In this document: positions 18,359 through 26,859 of the stretch, in pieces
How positions within the stretch are numbered: position 1 is the first letter of the stretch
How the letters are laid out: each line of letters begins with the position of its first letter
Assembly: GCA_020431645.1 (NCBI GenBank)
Contig: JAGQHW010000013.1
Span: forward strand, 1 to 32,079
DNA length: 32,079 bases
Reading direction: 5' to 3'
Origin: Carnobacterium sp.
GTDB taxonomy: Bacteria > Bacillota > Bacilli > Lactobacillales > Carnobacteriaceae
Translations under genes and position numbers: made by a program
Notes under the pieces: model-generated
The model's input: the letters and a program-made list of their open reading frames with translations, nothing else
What the model was told of the DNA's origin: nothing
The model's database searches: none

Positions 18359-19925
18359 CGTGAGTCGGCTCCTTTCCCAGCTCTTTTTCGACGGCAGCTC
18401 TGGCTTTTTCAAGAGATGAACCTGCCATTAATAAACCTAATTCTTGTTGAGTTGTTTCTTTTGGCTCAACAATAGCAACGATATTCCCTTCGTACATTAC
18501 AGCAATACGATCTGATACATTTAATATTTCATCTAACTCAAAACTCATTAACAAAACGGCTTTTCCATTGTCTCGTTGCTCAATCAGGCGTTTATGAATA
18601 TATTCTATCGCTCCAACATCTAGTCCTCGCGTAGGTTGAGCCGCAATTAACAATGATGGATTACGGTCAATCTCTCTAGCAATAATAGCTTTTTGCTGAT
18701 TTCCACCAGATAGAGCACTTGCTGGAACCGTTTCACTTTGAGTACGAACGTCAAACTCTTCAATTAATTTCTTAGCATACTCTTTAATTTCTTTAGGATT
18801 TAAAAAACCTTTATTGCTTAATGGTTTTTTATAATAGGTTTGGATAGCAATATTTTCTTCTAGACTCATTGGTAAAATCAAACCATATTTATGGCGATCT
18901 TCAGGGATATGTCCCAAACCATTTTCAGTAATATTACGTGGTGTATTATTTTGAATTTCTTTTCCATTCAACTTAATTTTTCCACTTTCTGTTTTAGTTA
19001 GTCCGGTAATCGCTTGGATTAACTCACTTTGACCATTCCCATCGATTCCAGCAATGCCCAATATTTCTCCAGCTCTTACTTCAAGACTTAGCGATTTTAC
19101 AGCTTCTAAACCCCGGCCTTCTTTAACGACAATATTTTCGACTGAAAGTACAACTTCTTTAGGATACGCTTCCTTCTTTTCAGTTTTGAATGAAACTGAA
19201 CGGCCAACCATCATATCTGCTAATTCTTGTTGTGAAGTCGTTGATACATTAACAGTATCAATACTTTTACCACGACGAATAACCGTACACCGATCTGCAA
19301 CTTCTTTTATTTCATCTAATTTATGCGTAATCAAAATAATTGACTTACCTTCGTTAGTTAGTGCTTTCATAATTTGCATCAGTTCATTAATTTCTTGAGG
19401 TGTTAATACAGCTGTAGGCTCGTCAAATATTAGAATTTCTGCACCACGATAGAGCGTTTTTAATATTTCCACACGTTGTTCCATTCCAACTGAGATACTC
19501 TCTATTTTTGAAGCTGGATTTACTAGCAAACCATACTTTTCTGATAATTCTTTAATAGATTGTTGAGCTGTCTTTTGATCTAGTACACCAGCTTTATTCG
19601 GTTCACTACCTAAAATAATATTCTCAGTAACCGTGAACTTTTTGACTAACATAAAATGCTGATGAACCATACCGATTCCTAACTTGTTAGCCATTCCAGG
19701 AGAATTGATAGTTACTTCTTTTCCGTCAATCAAAATCTTTCCTGAAGTTGGCTCTAATAATCCTGATAAAATATTCATCAAAGTAGATTTTCCAGCTCCA
19801 TTTTCGCCCAATAAAGCATGGATTTCTCCTTTTTTAAGTTGTAAATTAATATTATCATTGGCTTTAAAGGTACCAAATTCTTTTGTTATACCTTTCATTT
19901 CGATAACGAAATTCGTTTCTGACAC
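18351..19925 (-). CDS. nupA: Nucleoside ABC transporter ATPase (two nucleotide-binding domains)
   Basis: A fused double ATPase of 524 residues, the usual arrangement for ribose/nucleoside importers. The first domain has Walker A GENGAGKST (40-48), signature ISVGMEQR (144-151), Walker B ILIFDEP (164-170) and switch His201. The second has a degenerate P-loop, GIDGNGQSE (293-301), a good signature LSGGNQQK (405-412), and AAQPTRGLD (428-436) in place of a normal Walker B Asp-Glu, so it probably hydrolyses poorly. The start is GTG with AAAAGGAGTGA upstream. It is separated from bmpA by a terminator and a possible internal promoter, and overlaps nupB. It should energise nucleoside uptake at the inner face of the membrane. 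Confidence 0.93.
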   Translation of the reverse strand: MSETNFVIEMKGITKEFGTFKANDNINLQLKKGEIHALLGENGAGKSTLMNILSGLLEPTSGKILIDGKEVTINSPGMANKLGIGMVHQHFMLVKKFTVTENIILGSEPNKAGVLDQKTAQQSIKELSEKYGLLVNPASKIESISVGMEQRVEILKTLYRGAEILIFDEPTAVLTPQEINELMQIMKALTNEGKSIILITHKLDEIKEVADRCTVIRRGKSIDTVNVSTTSQQELADMMVGRSVSFKTEKKEAYPKEVVLSVENIVVKEGRGLEAVKSLSLEVRAGEILGIAGIDGNGQSELIQAITGLTKTESGKIKLNGKEIQNNTPRNITENGLGHIPEDRHKYGLILPMSLEENIAIQTYYKKPLSNKGFLNPKEIKEYAKKLIEEFDVRTQSETVPASALSGGNQQKAIIAREIDRNPSLLIAAQPTRGLDVGAIEYIHKRLIEQRDNGKAVLLMSFELDEILNVSDRIAVMYEGNIVAIVEPKETTQQELGLLMAGSSLEKARAAVEKELGKEPTHVE

Positions 19926-19965
19926 GATGGACTCACTCCTTTTAAACTACTTAAACTCATAATCC

Positions 19966-19971
19966 ATTATA
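19966..19971 (-). promoter_or_regulatory. Possible internal promoter for nupABC
   Basis: A perfect TATAAT lies about 41 bases before the nupA GTG, but no good -35 is found at 16-18 bases. Its place after the bmpA terminator makes an internal promoter plausible. Confidence 0.35.
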
Positions 19972-20074
19972 CGTTATTTCTTATTCATGAGCTACATTGA
20001 TTTTTTCAATTGTAACACTATTAACTAGTTTAAATCCTAAAAGTCATTTTTACTTCATAATGGATAAGAGATGA

Positions 20075-20101
20075 AAAGGCCGGAATAAACATCCGGCCTT
20101 T
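20075..20101 (-). terminator. Terminator between bmpA and nupA
   Basis: AAAGGCCGGA and TCCGGCCTTT form a GC-rich 10-bp stem with a 7-base loop. On the minus strand it ends in only about four T residues. It lies 40 bases after the bmpA stop and probably stops part of the transcription, giving more lipoprotein than transporter. Confidence 0.85.
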
Positions 20102-20140
20102 CTCTTGCATGAATTAATTTAACTTATACAGTAGTCATTT

Positions 20141-21202
20141 TTATGGTTTTTGAGGAACTTCAATTTCGCCGTCAATAACTTTTTGCTTGTATTCAGCTAC
20201 TTTTTCTTTTACTTCATCTGTTAGGTTGCCGTCTGTTAAATCAACGCCACCTTCTGCTAAACCATAGTTTACAACTTCGCCACCAGCAAAGTTACCAGCT
20301 AATGCTTCGTTTGAAATATCTTTAACTGCAGCGCCTACGCCTTTAAGTGTAGAAGCTAGTGTCAAGTTACCTGTATCAAATTTACCTTCATCATTTTGAT
20401 CACGGTCAACACCGATTACCCATAATTTTTTAGAATCATCAGCATTCATTAAATCTTTTGCTTCTGAGAATACACCATTACCTGAATCTCCTGCTGCTTG
20501 ATAAATAATGTCAATGCCGCTGCTATACATAGCTGCTGCTAATTGTTTTCCACGAGCTGCATCACCGAAAGAACCTACGTACTCAACTTTTACATCTATT
20601 TCTGGCTTAATTTCTTTAACTCCAGCAACAAAACCTGCTTCAAAGCGTGAAATAACATCACTTTCTTGTCCGCCAATAAAACCAATTTGTCCTGATTCAG
20701 TTGATTCAGCTGCTGCTACTCCTGCTAAAAATGCTGCTTCGTGATCTTTAAATAATACAGACGCAACGTTTGGTGATTCAATCATATCATCAATAATAAC
20801 AAAGTGTTGGTCTTCATTTTGTCCTGAAACGTCAGTCATTGCTTCTTTTAATTTGTATCCAATTCCAAATACTAAATCAAATTTGGCTTGTACTGCACTA
20901 TTTAAATTCGTCACGAATTCTGAATCTTCGTTTGATTGTAAGTATTTAAAACCTTCTGTTCCTTCTTCTTTATTATTTTCTTCGCCCCACGCTTGCATAC
21001 CTTCCCATGCAGATTGGTTGAATGACTTATCGTCTACTCCACCAACATCTGTTACCATCACTACTGAGAACTTATCATCACTTGTTGATGACTTTGCTGC
21101 AGAATCAGAAGATGTATCTGAATCACTTGATCCACATGCTGCTAATGTCGCTCCTGAAATTAATCCTAAAGCTAAAAGACTCATAAGATTGCGTTTTTTC
21201 AT
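20141..21202 (-). CDS. bmpA: BMP-family nucleoside-binding lipoprotein
   Basis: The extracellular substrate-binding lipoprotein of the transporter, 353 residues, in the Bmp/Med/TmpC family. The signal peptide ends in the lipobox LAAC (Cys23), followed by a Ser/Asp-rich tether. The binding domain begins FSVVMVTDVGGVDDKSFNQSAWEG, a family hallmark. Later segments include GIDIIYQAAGDSGNG and IGVDRDQ, also typical. The Listeria homologue is, from memory, the T-cell antigen TcsA. I chose ATG 21200-21202, after GGGGG at a proper distance; an upstream ATG at 21220 adds six residues and lacks a ribosome site. A promoter lies upstream and a terminator downstream. The likely ligands are purine or pyrimidine nucleosides, by family. 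Confidence 0.92.
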   Translation of the reverse strand: MKKRNLMSLLALGLISGATLAACGSSDSDTSSDSAAKSSTSDDKFSVVMVTDVGGVDDKSFNQSAWEGMQAWGEENNKEEGTEGFKYLQSNEDSEFVTNLNSAVQAKFDLVFGIGYKLKEAMTDVSGQNEDQHFVIIDDMIESPNVASVLFKDHEAAFLAGVAAAESTESGQIGFIGGQESDVISRFEAGFVAGVKEIKPEIDVKVEYVGSFGDAARGKQLAAAMYSSGIDIIYQAAGDSGNGVFSEAKDLMNADDSKKLWVIGVDRDQNDEGKFDTGNLTLASTLKGVGAAVKDISNEALAGNFAGGEVVNYGLAEGGVDLTDGNLTDEVKEKVAEYKQKVIDGEIEVPQKP

Positions 21203-21263
21203 TAAAAAAACCCCCAACATTTTTTTAGCACAAATGAACTACATTCACTTGCCCTTATTAGTT

Positions 21264-21272
21264 ATGATACCA
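21264..21272 (-). promoter_or_regulatory. Extended -10 promoter of bmpA
   Basis: The minus strand has TGG-TATCAT, an extended -10, about 62 bases before bmpA. Upstream, 21311-21333 is a CGTTTT/AAAACG inverted repeat. No riboswitch was recognised in this leader. Confidence 0.45.
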
Positions 21273-21407
21273 CCTTTAAATAATAAAATAAACAATTAAA
21301 CGATGAATGTAACCGTTTTGCACAAAAAACGTTCACATTTTAATGCTATTCTAATCTTAGCCTTTTAGAAAGAGTTTTAAACACACTTTTCTTTATTAAA
21401 AAATCAT

Positions 21408-23726
21408 TTATCTATTGTTAGATTTTTCTTCAGTGGGTTCTCCCGGAACTTCTGTAACATTAACTTTTCTTGGCTTACTTCCTTCAGATGGTCCAACGAT
21501 ACCACGCATTTCCATTTCATCAATTAATCGTGCAGCACGATTATACCCAATTCTAAAACGTCTCTGTAATAACGAGATACTAGCCGTTTGCATATCTATT
21601 ATCATCTGAACAGCGTCGGCATAATACTCATCTTCAGCTTCTCCAGTACTTGTTTCAGGTTCATCAACAGGCATCATTTCTTCTATATAATTTGCTCCCT
21701 GTTGTTTGGTGACATAGCTAACAACTCGTTCTACTTCTTCATCGGATATATACGCTCCCTGAACACGAATTGGCTTGTTTTCCCCCATAGGTAAATACAG
21801 CATATCTCCTCTTCCAAGTAGTTTTTCTGCCCCACTGCTATCAATAATCGTTCGTGAATCCGTTCCACTAGATACAGCAAAAGCAATTCTTGAAGGAACG
21901 TTTGCTTTTATAATTCCTGTAATAACATCAACACTTGGTCTTTGTGTTGCTAAAATCATATGAATTCCAGCAGCTCTAGCCATTTGAGCAAGTCTAATAA
22001 TAGCATCTTCTACTTCATTACTAGCAACCATCATCAAATCAGCTAACTCATCTACTACAACCACAATAAAGGGTAAAGTAGGATGGCTTTCTCCGTTTTC
22101 TAAATTCTTTTCTAGAATAAAATGATTGTAGCCTGTAATATTCCGCTGAGCACTAGCAGCAAATAATTCGTAGCGTTGTTCCATTTCAGAAACAACTTTT
22201 TGTAGTGCTTGTGCAGCTTTTTTAGGATTTGTAACAACTGGTGTTAATAAGTGCGGAATACCATTGTATACATTTAATTCGACCATTTTAGGATCAATCA
22301 TCATTAATTTCACTTCATTTGGCTTAGCTCTCATTAACAAGCTGGTTATGATGCCATTAATACAAACTGATTTTCCACTACCGGTTGATCCCGCTACTAA
22401 TAGATGAGGCATTTTAGTTAAATCAGCCATTGTAACGTTACCAGATATATCTCGGCCTAAAGGAACCTCTAATAATTTGTCACTATTTTTTACTTGTCCT
22501 TCAATAACATTTCTAAAAGCCACAAGACTTACTTCACTATTTGGTACTTCAATTCCAATAAATGGTTTCCCTGGAATAGGAGCTTCCATTCTTATATCCT
22601 TAGCAGCTAACGCTAACGCAATATCATCACTAAGACTCACGATTCTACTTACTTTGACTCCTATTGCAGGTTGAATTTCGTATTTTGTCACAGCTGGCCC
22701 AAGATTTGCTTTTGTGACTTTAGCCTCTACTCCAAAACTTTTAAATGTTTCTTCAAGTTTTTTTACATTTTTTTGAATCAAAGCATATTCATTGGTCTGA
22801 TCCGTTTTTTTCACTTCATCCAATAAGCTAGTTGGCGGTAACTGATAATCAACATTCTCAGATTCTGGTTTTATTTCAAATTTTAAAGCTTGATCATTAT
22901 CAGCTTGCTCTTTCAAATTAACCTTATTTTGTGTTTGTACTTTCTCTTCTTGATTTTGATAATTGTTAATCTTTAACGAATCGGCTTGATTCGATAAAGC
23001 CGTCTTATTTTTTTTATCTTTCTTTTGTTTTTTATCAGAATCATTCACTTTTTTATCTATTGAATCATTTTGATCTTTCTCGTTAAGATGCTTCTTCTTT
23101 TTTTTCAGATTCTGCCACCGATCAGTAACAAATAGTCTTATTTTTTTAAACCCTATCTGTAAGTAACTGAGCCCTTTTTGTACATAAGTTCGAACACTTT
23201 TCATGAATTGTTTAAAGGATAAATCAAAAATTAAGAAAACACTAACAACCCACAATAAGGCAATAAGCAAATAGGTTCCTACTTGTGAAAACAAAAAATA
23301 ACTAATAGTGTAGAGTATCCCACCAAATATTCCACCACCCAAAGATTGGGAAATTTCATTTTTAGCCATATCTGTTATAAAAAAGCGTAAAGAAGCGGAA
23401 ATAACATTGACACTCGCATCCATAATTGGAGCAAACAATTGAGCATGCAGTAATAGCAATAGACTTGCATATGCTATTGTCATTCCAATTATTCTTTTAT
23501 TTTTAAATGAAGGCTCTATCCCCTTTAACACTAAATAACCGCCATATACCCCTACCAATAAAGCTGCAAATGTAAAAGTATCACCTACAAAAAATCGAAA
23601 TAAATTCGCATTCAGTACGCCAATGAAGCCTAATTGCGAAGCGGCAAGTAAACTCAGTAAAATAAATATAATGCCTATAATTTCAATGGAGAACGTATTT
23701 TTATTTTTTTTCTTCTTCGTTGCCAC
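21408..23726 (-). CDS. ftsK: DNA translocase FtsK/SpoIIIE
   Basis: FtsK pumps chromosomal DNA through the division septum and helps resolve terminus regions. The 772-residue protein has four or five N-terminal membrane helices (within about 14-170) and a highly charged, Lys/Gln/Asn-rich linker (about 200-290). The motor carries Walker A GSTGSGKS (446-453) and Walker B ending VVVVDEL (near 560). The C-terminal gamma winged helix ([27 protein letters not shown]) would read the polarity sequences. The start is GTG, with AAAGGAGGT upstream; the protein opens [10 protein letters not shown]. Length is normal for non-sporulating Firmicutes. A TATAAT-containing promoter lies before it. It is followed by bmpA, as in Listeria, and no convincing terminator separates them. 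Confidence 0.95.
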   Translation of the reverse strand: MATKKKKNKNTFSIEIIGIIFILLSLLAASQLGFIGVLNANLFRFFVGDTFTFAALLVGVYGGYLVLKGIEPSFKNKRIIGMTIAYASLLLLLHAQLFAPIMDASVNVISASLRFFITDMAKNEISQSLGGGIFGGILYTISYFLFSQVGTYLLIALLWVVSVFLIFDLSFKQFMKSVRTYVQKGLSYLQIGFKKIRLFVTDRWQNLKKKKKHLNEKDQNDSIDKKVNDSDKKQKKDKKNKTALSNQADSLKINNYQNQEEKVQTQNKVNLKEQADNDQALKFEIKPESENVDYQLPPTSLLDEVKKTDQTNEYALIQKNVKKLEETFKSFGVEAKVTKANLGPAVTKYEIQPAIGVKVSRIVSLSDDIALALAAKDIRMEAPIPGKPFIGIEVPNSEVSLVAFRNVIEGQVKNSDKLLEVPLGRDISGNVTMADLTKMPHLLVAGSTGSGKSVCINGIITSLLMRAKPNEVKLMMIDPKMVELNVYNGIPHLLTPVVTNPKKAAQALQKVVSEMEQRYELFAASAQRNITGYNHFILEKNLENGESHPTLPFIVVVVDELADLMMVASNEVEDAIIRLAQMARAAGIHMILATQRPSVDVITGIIKANVPSRIAFAVSSGTDSRTIIDSSGAEKLLGRGDMLYLPMGENKPIRVQGAYISDEEVERVVSYVTKQQGANYIEEMMPVDEPETSTGEAEDEYYADAVQMIIDMQTASISLLQRRFRIGYNRAARLIDEMEMRGIVGPSEGSKPRKVNVTEVPGEPTEEKSNNR

Positions 23727-23758
23727 AGTAAATAAACCTCCTTTGACACTTCTTTTTC

Positions 23759-23764
23759 ATTATA
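23759..23764 (-). promoter_or_regulatory. Probable ftsK promoter (-10 TATAAT)
   Basis: A perfect -10 TATAAT on the minus strand, about 33 bases before the GTG start, with a poor -35 (ATTCCA at 18 bases). Confidence 0.45.
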
Positions 23765-23800
23765 CACAAAATAATTAGAAAGTGGAATCTGCCTTTTAAC

Positions 23801-23827
23801 AAAAAAAAGCTTATGTTGCAAGGGCTT
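23801..23827 (-). terminator. Weak terminator candidate after topB
   Basis: On the minus strand a short AAGC/GCTT stem with a 13-base loop is followed directly by eight T residues. The stem is weak, so termination is uncertain, but the T tract is the best candidate downstream of topB. Confidence 0.3.
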
Positions 23828-23879
23828 AAAATCTTTCTAATGCAAACAGAAAAATTTTTATGCCCCGCAATATATCGCT

Positions 23880-25958
23880 TTATTTTACTTGTTTCTCCAT
23901 TGCAGCTTTAAGTGCTAATGCCAAAGGACTTTCTACTACTTCGGCTTCTTTATTTACTTTTTGCATTAACCGTTTTGTTTCATGTTTGGTTATTCTTTTA
24001 TTTTTTGTATAATCCATTTTTTCAGAAACATTGCAGTATTTACATTTAAAGAACTTTCCAGATTTACCTTCATGAATTTCCATTTTACGATGACATTGTG
24101 CACATCTTTTATTAGAAATTTTTGGTTCTTTAAAACGTCTATATGAACAACTTGTTTTACTGCAAACCAGCATTTTGCCCTCTCGACCACTTCTTTCTTT
24201 CAACAATTCACCACACTCTGGGCAAGTTTTAGTTGTCAAAGAAAAGTCTTTATAAGACTGCTCACTCATTTTTATTTCTTTAATCAATTTTTTTGTTTCT
24301 GTTTTTATTTGCTTCAAAAAAACATCTTTTTTTAATTTTCCAGTAGCTATTTGCTCTAACGACTTTTCCCATTCGCTCGTTAATTCAGGTGTAACTAGCG
24401 CTGGATTAACTAACGTCAGCAATTGCTGTCCTTTGGGTGAGACAGATAGCTTTGTCGCTTTACGTTCCATCAATTCACTACTTATCAATTTCTCAATAAT
24501 CTCAGCTCTTGTTGCTGGTGTTCCTAAGCTGTGCTTTTCCATTGCTTGGAGCAGAGAAGACTCCGTCAATCGACTTGGTGCTTTAGTTTGTTCTTTTTTC
24601 ACCTTGAAGATTGGATTTTCTATTTGTTCCCCTTGTATAAACTGTCTTTTTTCTTTTATTGATTCTGATTTACGCCACCCATTTTCTAAAACAACTTCTT
24701 GTTTTAATTTAAAAGTAGTATCTGCTGTAGTAAACAAATAAGTTGTTTGAGCTACTTTATAAGCAGGTAAAAATAATCCAATGAATCTCTCTACAATCAT
24801 CCGGAAAATACGTATTTCATCTTGGTCCATTTTTTCAATACGGACTCTTTCTTCTGTTGGAATAATTCCGTGATGATCCGTAACTTTATTGTCATCAAAA
24901 ATGGCTGTTTGAGTGACTTTCGAACCTTTTTTTATTATATTTTTCACTTCTTCATTAGCAAATCCATGAACAGCTTGTAACCGATCCTTTAGTGTTTCCT
25001 TCATATCTACAGTTAGGTACTTAGAATCTGTTCTTGGGTATGAAACAACTTTATGTCGTTCATATAACGCTTGCATAACACTTAACGTTTTTTTAGCAGA
25101 AAATTGGTAACGTTGATTGGCTTCCCTCTGTAACTCAGTTAAATCATAAGGTAAAGGAGGAAGATGAACTTGTATTTTTTCTTTTACTTCTTTTACTAAA
25201 ACAGATTTTTTCGTTAAGTGTTTGACTATTTTTTCAGCTTCATTTACATCTTTTATTCTTTCTGGAGCACCACTAGTTAGTGTTGCAGTTTGGCCATTCA
25301 TTACCAATTGAATCGTATAAAATGTTTCTGCTACAAAATCTTCTATTTTAGCTTCTTGTTTTCTAACCATAGCTAAAGTAGGAGTTTGGACCCTTCCTGC
25401 TGATAAGCTATCTTCATATTTAACAGTTAGCGCTCTCGTCACATTTAAACCTACGAGCCAATCTGCTTCAGAACGGGCAACTGCTGCATCATATAAATCA
25501 TCATACTTCTTACTAGGTTGCAGATGTTTAAAGCCATTTTTAATAGCTTGATCTGTTTGCGATGAAATCCATAACCGCTGTACCGGTTTTTTGAATTTAA
25601 CGTATTCTAAAATCCATCTAGCTACTAATTCGCCTTCCCGTCCAGCATCCGTTGCAATAACAGCCTGATTGACATCTTTTCTTTGAGAAAGCTGTTTAAT
25701 CATTTTTAATTGAGCCGCTGTATTCTTTAGTGGTTTGATTTGCATCTCTTCTGGAATCAATGGCAGACTCTCCATATTCCACGTTGCCCATTCTGTTTTA
25801 TAGTCTTCAGGCATCTTAAGTCCCAACAAATGTCCTAATGCCCATGTAACGATAACGTCTTGACCTTCAATATAACTTTTATTCTTATTAGTAGCTCCCA
25901 AAACTCGAGCAATTTCTTTTCCTACACTTGGTTTTTCAGCAATAATTAAGGTCTTCAT
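23880..25958 (-). CDS. topB: DNA topoisomerase III
   Basis: Type IA topoisomerase that decatenates DNA, usually with a RecQ-type helicase. The 692-residue protein has the Toprim domain with Glu8 (IAEKPSVGK) and DAGREGE (104-110). The catalytic Tyr307 lies in SYPRTDSKYL. The DNA gate and cap segments include SAGRVQTPT (186-194). The C-terminus has two Cys-rich zinc-binding units: CPEC...CSKTSC, then CAQC...CKYC. I chose the ATG at 25956-25958, spaced correctly from GAAAGGG, over an in-frame TTG two codons upstream. The gene follows the DUF1033 gene by 49 bases and is likely in the same operon. Its place between ftsK and yidC/acyP is not the Listeria arrangement. Confidence 0.95.
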   Translation of the reverse strand: MKTLIIAEKPSVGKEIARVLGATNKNKSYIEGQDVIVTWALGHLLGLKMPEDYKTEWATWNMESLPLIPEEMQIKPLKNTAAQLKMIKQLSQRKDVNQAVIATDAGREGELVARWILEYVKFKKPVQRLWISSQTDQAIKNGFKHLQPSKKYDDLYDAAVARSEADWLVGLNVTRALTVKYEDSLSAGRVQTPTLAMVRKQEAKIEDFVAETFYTIQLVMNGQTATLTSGAPERIKDVNEAEKIVKHLTKKSVLVKEVKEKIQVHLPPLPYDLTELQREANQRYQFSAKKTLSVMQALYERHKVVSYPRTDSKYLTVDMKETLKDRLQAVHGFANEEVKNIIKKGSKVTQTAIFDDNKVTDHHGIIPTEERVRIEKMDQDEIRIFRMIVERFIGLFLPAYKVAQTTYLFTTADTTFKLKQEVVLENGWRKSESIKEKRQFIQGEQIENPIFKVKKEQTKAPSRLTESSLLQAMEKHSLGTPATRAEIIEKLISSELMERKATKLSVSPKGQQLLTLVNPALVTPELTSEWEKSLEQIATGKLKKDVFLKQIKTETKKLIKEIKMSEQSYKDFSLTTKTCPECGELLKERSGREGKMLVCSKTSCSYRRFKEPKISNKRCAQCHRKMEIHEGKSGKFFKCKYCNVSEKMDYTKNKRITKHETKRLMQKVNKEAEVVESPLALALKAAMEKQVK

Positions 25959-26007
25959 ATCCAACCCTTTCTTTTTTCTGTTTTTTAGTCTTAGTTAGGT
26001 TCGTTTC

Positions 26008-26298
26008 TTACTCCATCACTTTGTGTTCTTTTAACAGCATGATACTATGAAATAACTGTATATCGTCTTCACATTCAGGACAATACCTATTTTGGTCATC
26101 ATCCCAAAAAGCTGTTAGATAATTTTTTTTAGTCTTGCAACTAGGATAGTTATTATAGAGCAAATCATATTTTTTCTGATAATCAATCAAAGCCTCATCA
26201 AATGTTTCGAAGGTTTTGATTTGGCTTATTTGTTCTTTCCAATCATCAAAAAACCACCAAGGCTCATATTCTCCTTGCAATTCTATTACTTGAAACAT
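26008..26298 (-). CDS. DUF1033 family protein
   Basis: A 96-residue soluble protein of the DUF1033 family, found mainly in Lactobacillales and related Firmicutes and without a known function. The family-typical N-terminus MFQVIELQGEYEPWWFFDDW is present. Cys54, and Cys73/Cys76 in YCPEC, could bind a metal, though only three Cys are visible. I chose the ATG at 26296-26298, preceded by GAGGTG at a good distance; a GTG three codons upstream is less well placed. An extended -10 promoter lies upstream, and topB follows 49 bases after the stop, so the two are probably co-transcribed. I do not assign a function. Confidence 0.8.
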   Translation of the reverse strand: MFQVIELQGEYEPWWFFDDWKEQISQIKTFETFDEALIDYQKKYDLLYNNYPSCKTKKNYLTAFWDDDQNRYCPECEDDIQLFHSIMLLKEHKVME

Positions 26299-26336
26299 TT
26301 TTCTCACCTCAATTGTATTATTTTATACTCGAGTTA

Positions 26337-26345
26337 ATTATATCA
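26337..26345 (-). promoter_or_regulatory. Extended -10 promoter for DUF1033-topB
   Basis: The minus strand has TGA-TATAAT, about 38 bases before the DUF1033 start. It is divergent from the acyP promoter only 20 bases away, so the two may influence each other. Confidence 0.6.
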
Positions 26346-26362
26346 TATGTCTCTTTGAATAG

Positions 26363-26391
26363 TTGACGGATTACCTTTTGACTTATAAAAT
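26363..26391 (+). promoter_or_regulatory. acyP promoter (TTGACG-17-TAAAAT)
   Basis: TTGACG (26363-26368), a 17-base spacer and TAAAAT (26386-26391). The predicted start near 26398 leaves about 30 bases before the first acyP ribosome site at 26413, so both in-frame starts of acyP would be on the message. Confidence 0.7.
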
Positions 26392-26512
26392 GATAAAGGT
26401 AGGTAGTGTTTTAAAGGAGGGAATTAAAATGATAAACCTTTTTCAAAAGTTAAAAGGAAAGAGCTCACCCATTCCTCATACAAAAAAAGTGAAAAGTATA
26501 GGAGGTTTAGTC

Positions 26513-26788
26513 ATGAAAAAAGTAAGAATGACTGCAGTAGGACGTGTACAAGGAGTAGGATTTCGTTTTATGACAAAGATGGTTGCTGATCAAATTGGAG
26601 TTTTTGGTTCCGTAAAAAATCAAGCAGATGGAAGTGTCTATATAGAAGCAAATGGTGACCCTATTAAAATAGATAAATTCATAGAAAAAATAAAAAAATC
26701 TCCTTCTCCAAGCGGAAAAGTAGATCATCTAGAAATAACAGAAGATTCTTCCTTACCTGAAAGAATTAAATTTTCTATAACTAATTGA
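26513..26788 (+). CDS. acyP: Acylphosphatase
   Basis: Acylphosphatase hydrolyses carboxyl-phosphate bonds such as acetyl phosphate or 1,3-bisphosphoglycerate. The 91-residue core has GRVQGVGFR with the phosphate-binding Arg18, and Asn36 in GSVKNQADG, both catalytic. The ATG follows AGGAGG with a 7-base spacer and matches the usual family length. However, an in-frame ATG at 26429 is also preceded by a strong site, AAAGGAGGG, and would add 28 basic residues (opening MINLFQKLKGK), giving 119 residues. I annotate the family-length form and flag the longer one. The gene lies 71 bases before yidC on the same strand with no terminator between, as in Listeria, so they likely form an operon. Confidence 0.9.
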   Translation: MKKVRMTAVGRVQGVGFRFMTKMVADQIGVFGSVKNQADGSVYIEANGDPIKIDKFIEKIKKSPSPSGKVDHLEITEDSSLPERIKFSITN

Positions 26789-26859
26789 AATCGATTCATA
26801 TATCCTGTATAGTTGGATTTGTTATCGATAAAAACATTTAAAATGAAGGATAGTGAGCA

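Noticed and set aside
20853-21299. 148-codon open frame on the plus strand across bmpA
   Set aside because: Shadow of the lipoprotein gene with Ser/Pro-rich nonsense composition and no family resemblance.
21203-21407. Purine riboswitch upstream of the nucleoside transporter
   Set aside because: The conserved purine riboswitch core is not present on either strand; only a small inverted repeat was found.
22940-23140. Possible frameshift in the charged part of ftsK
   Set aside because: The reading frame is continuous from the membrane helices to the motor; the biased Lys/Asn/Gln composition is normal for FtsK linkers.
26507-26728. 73-codon minus-strand open frame inside acyP
   Set aside because: Antisense to acyP, Tyr/Phe/Ser-rich, no ribosome site.
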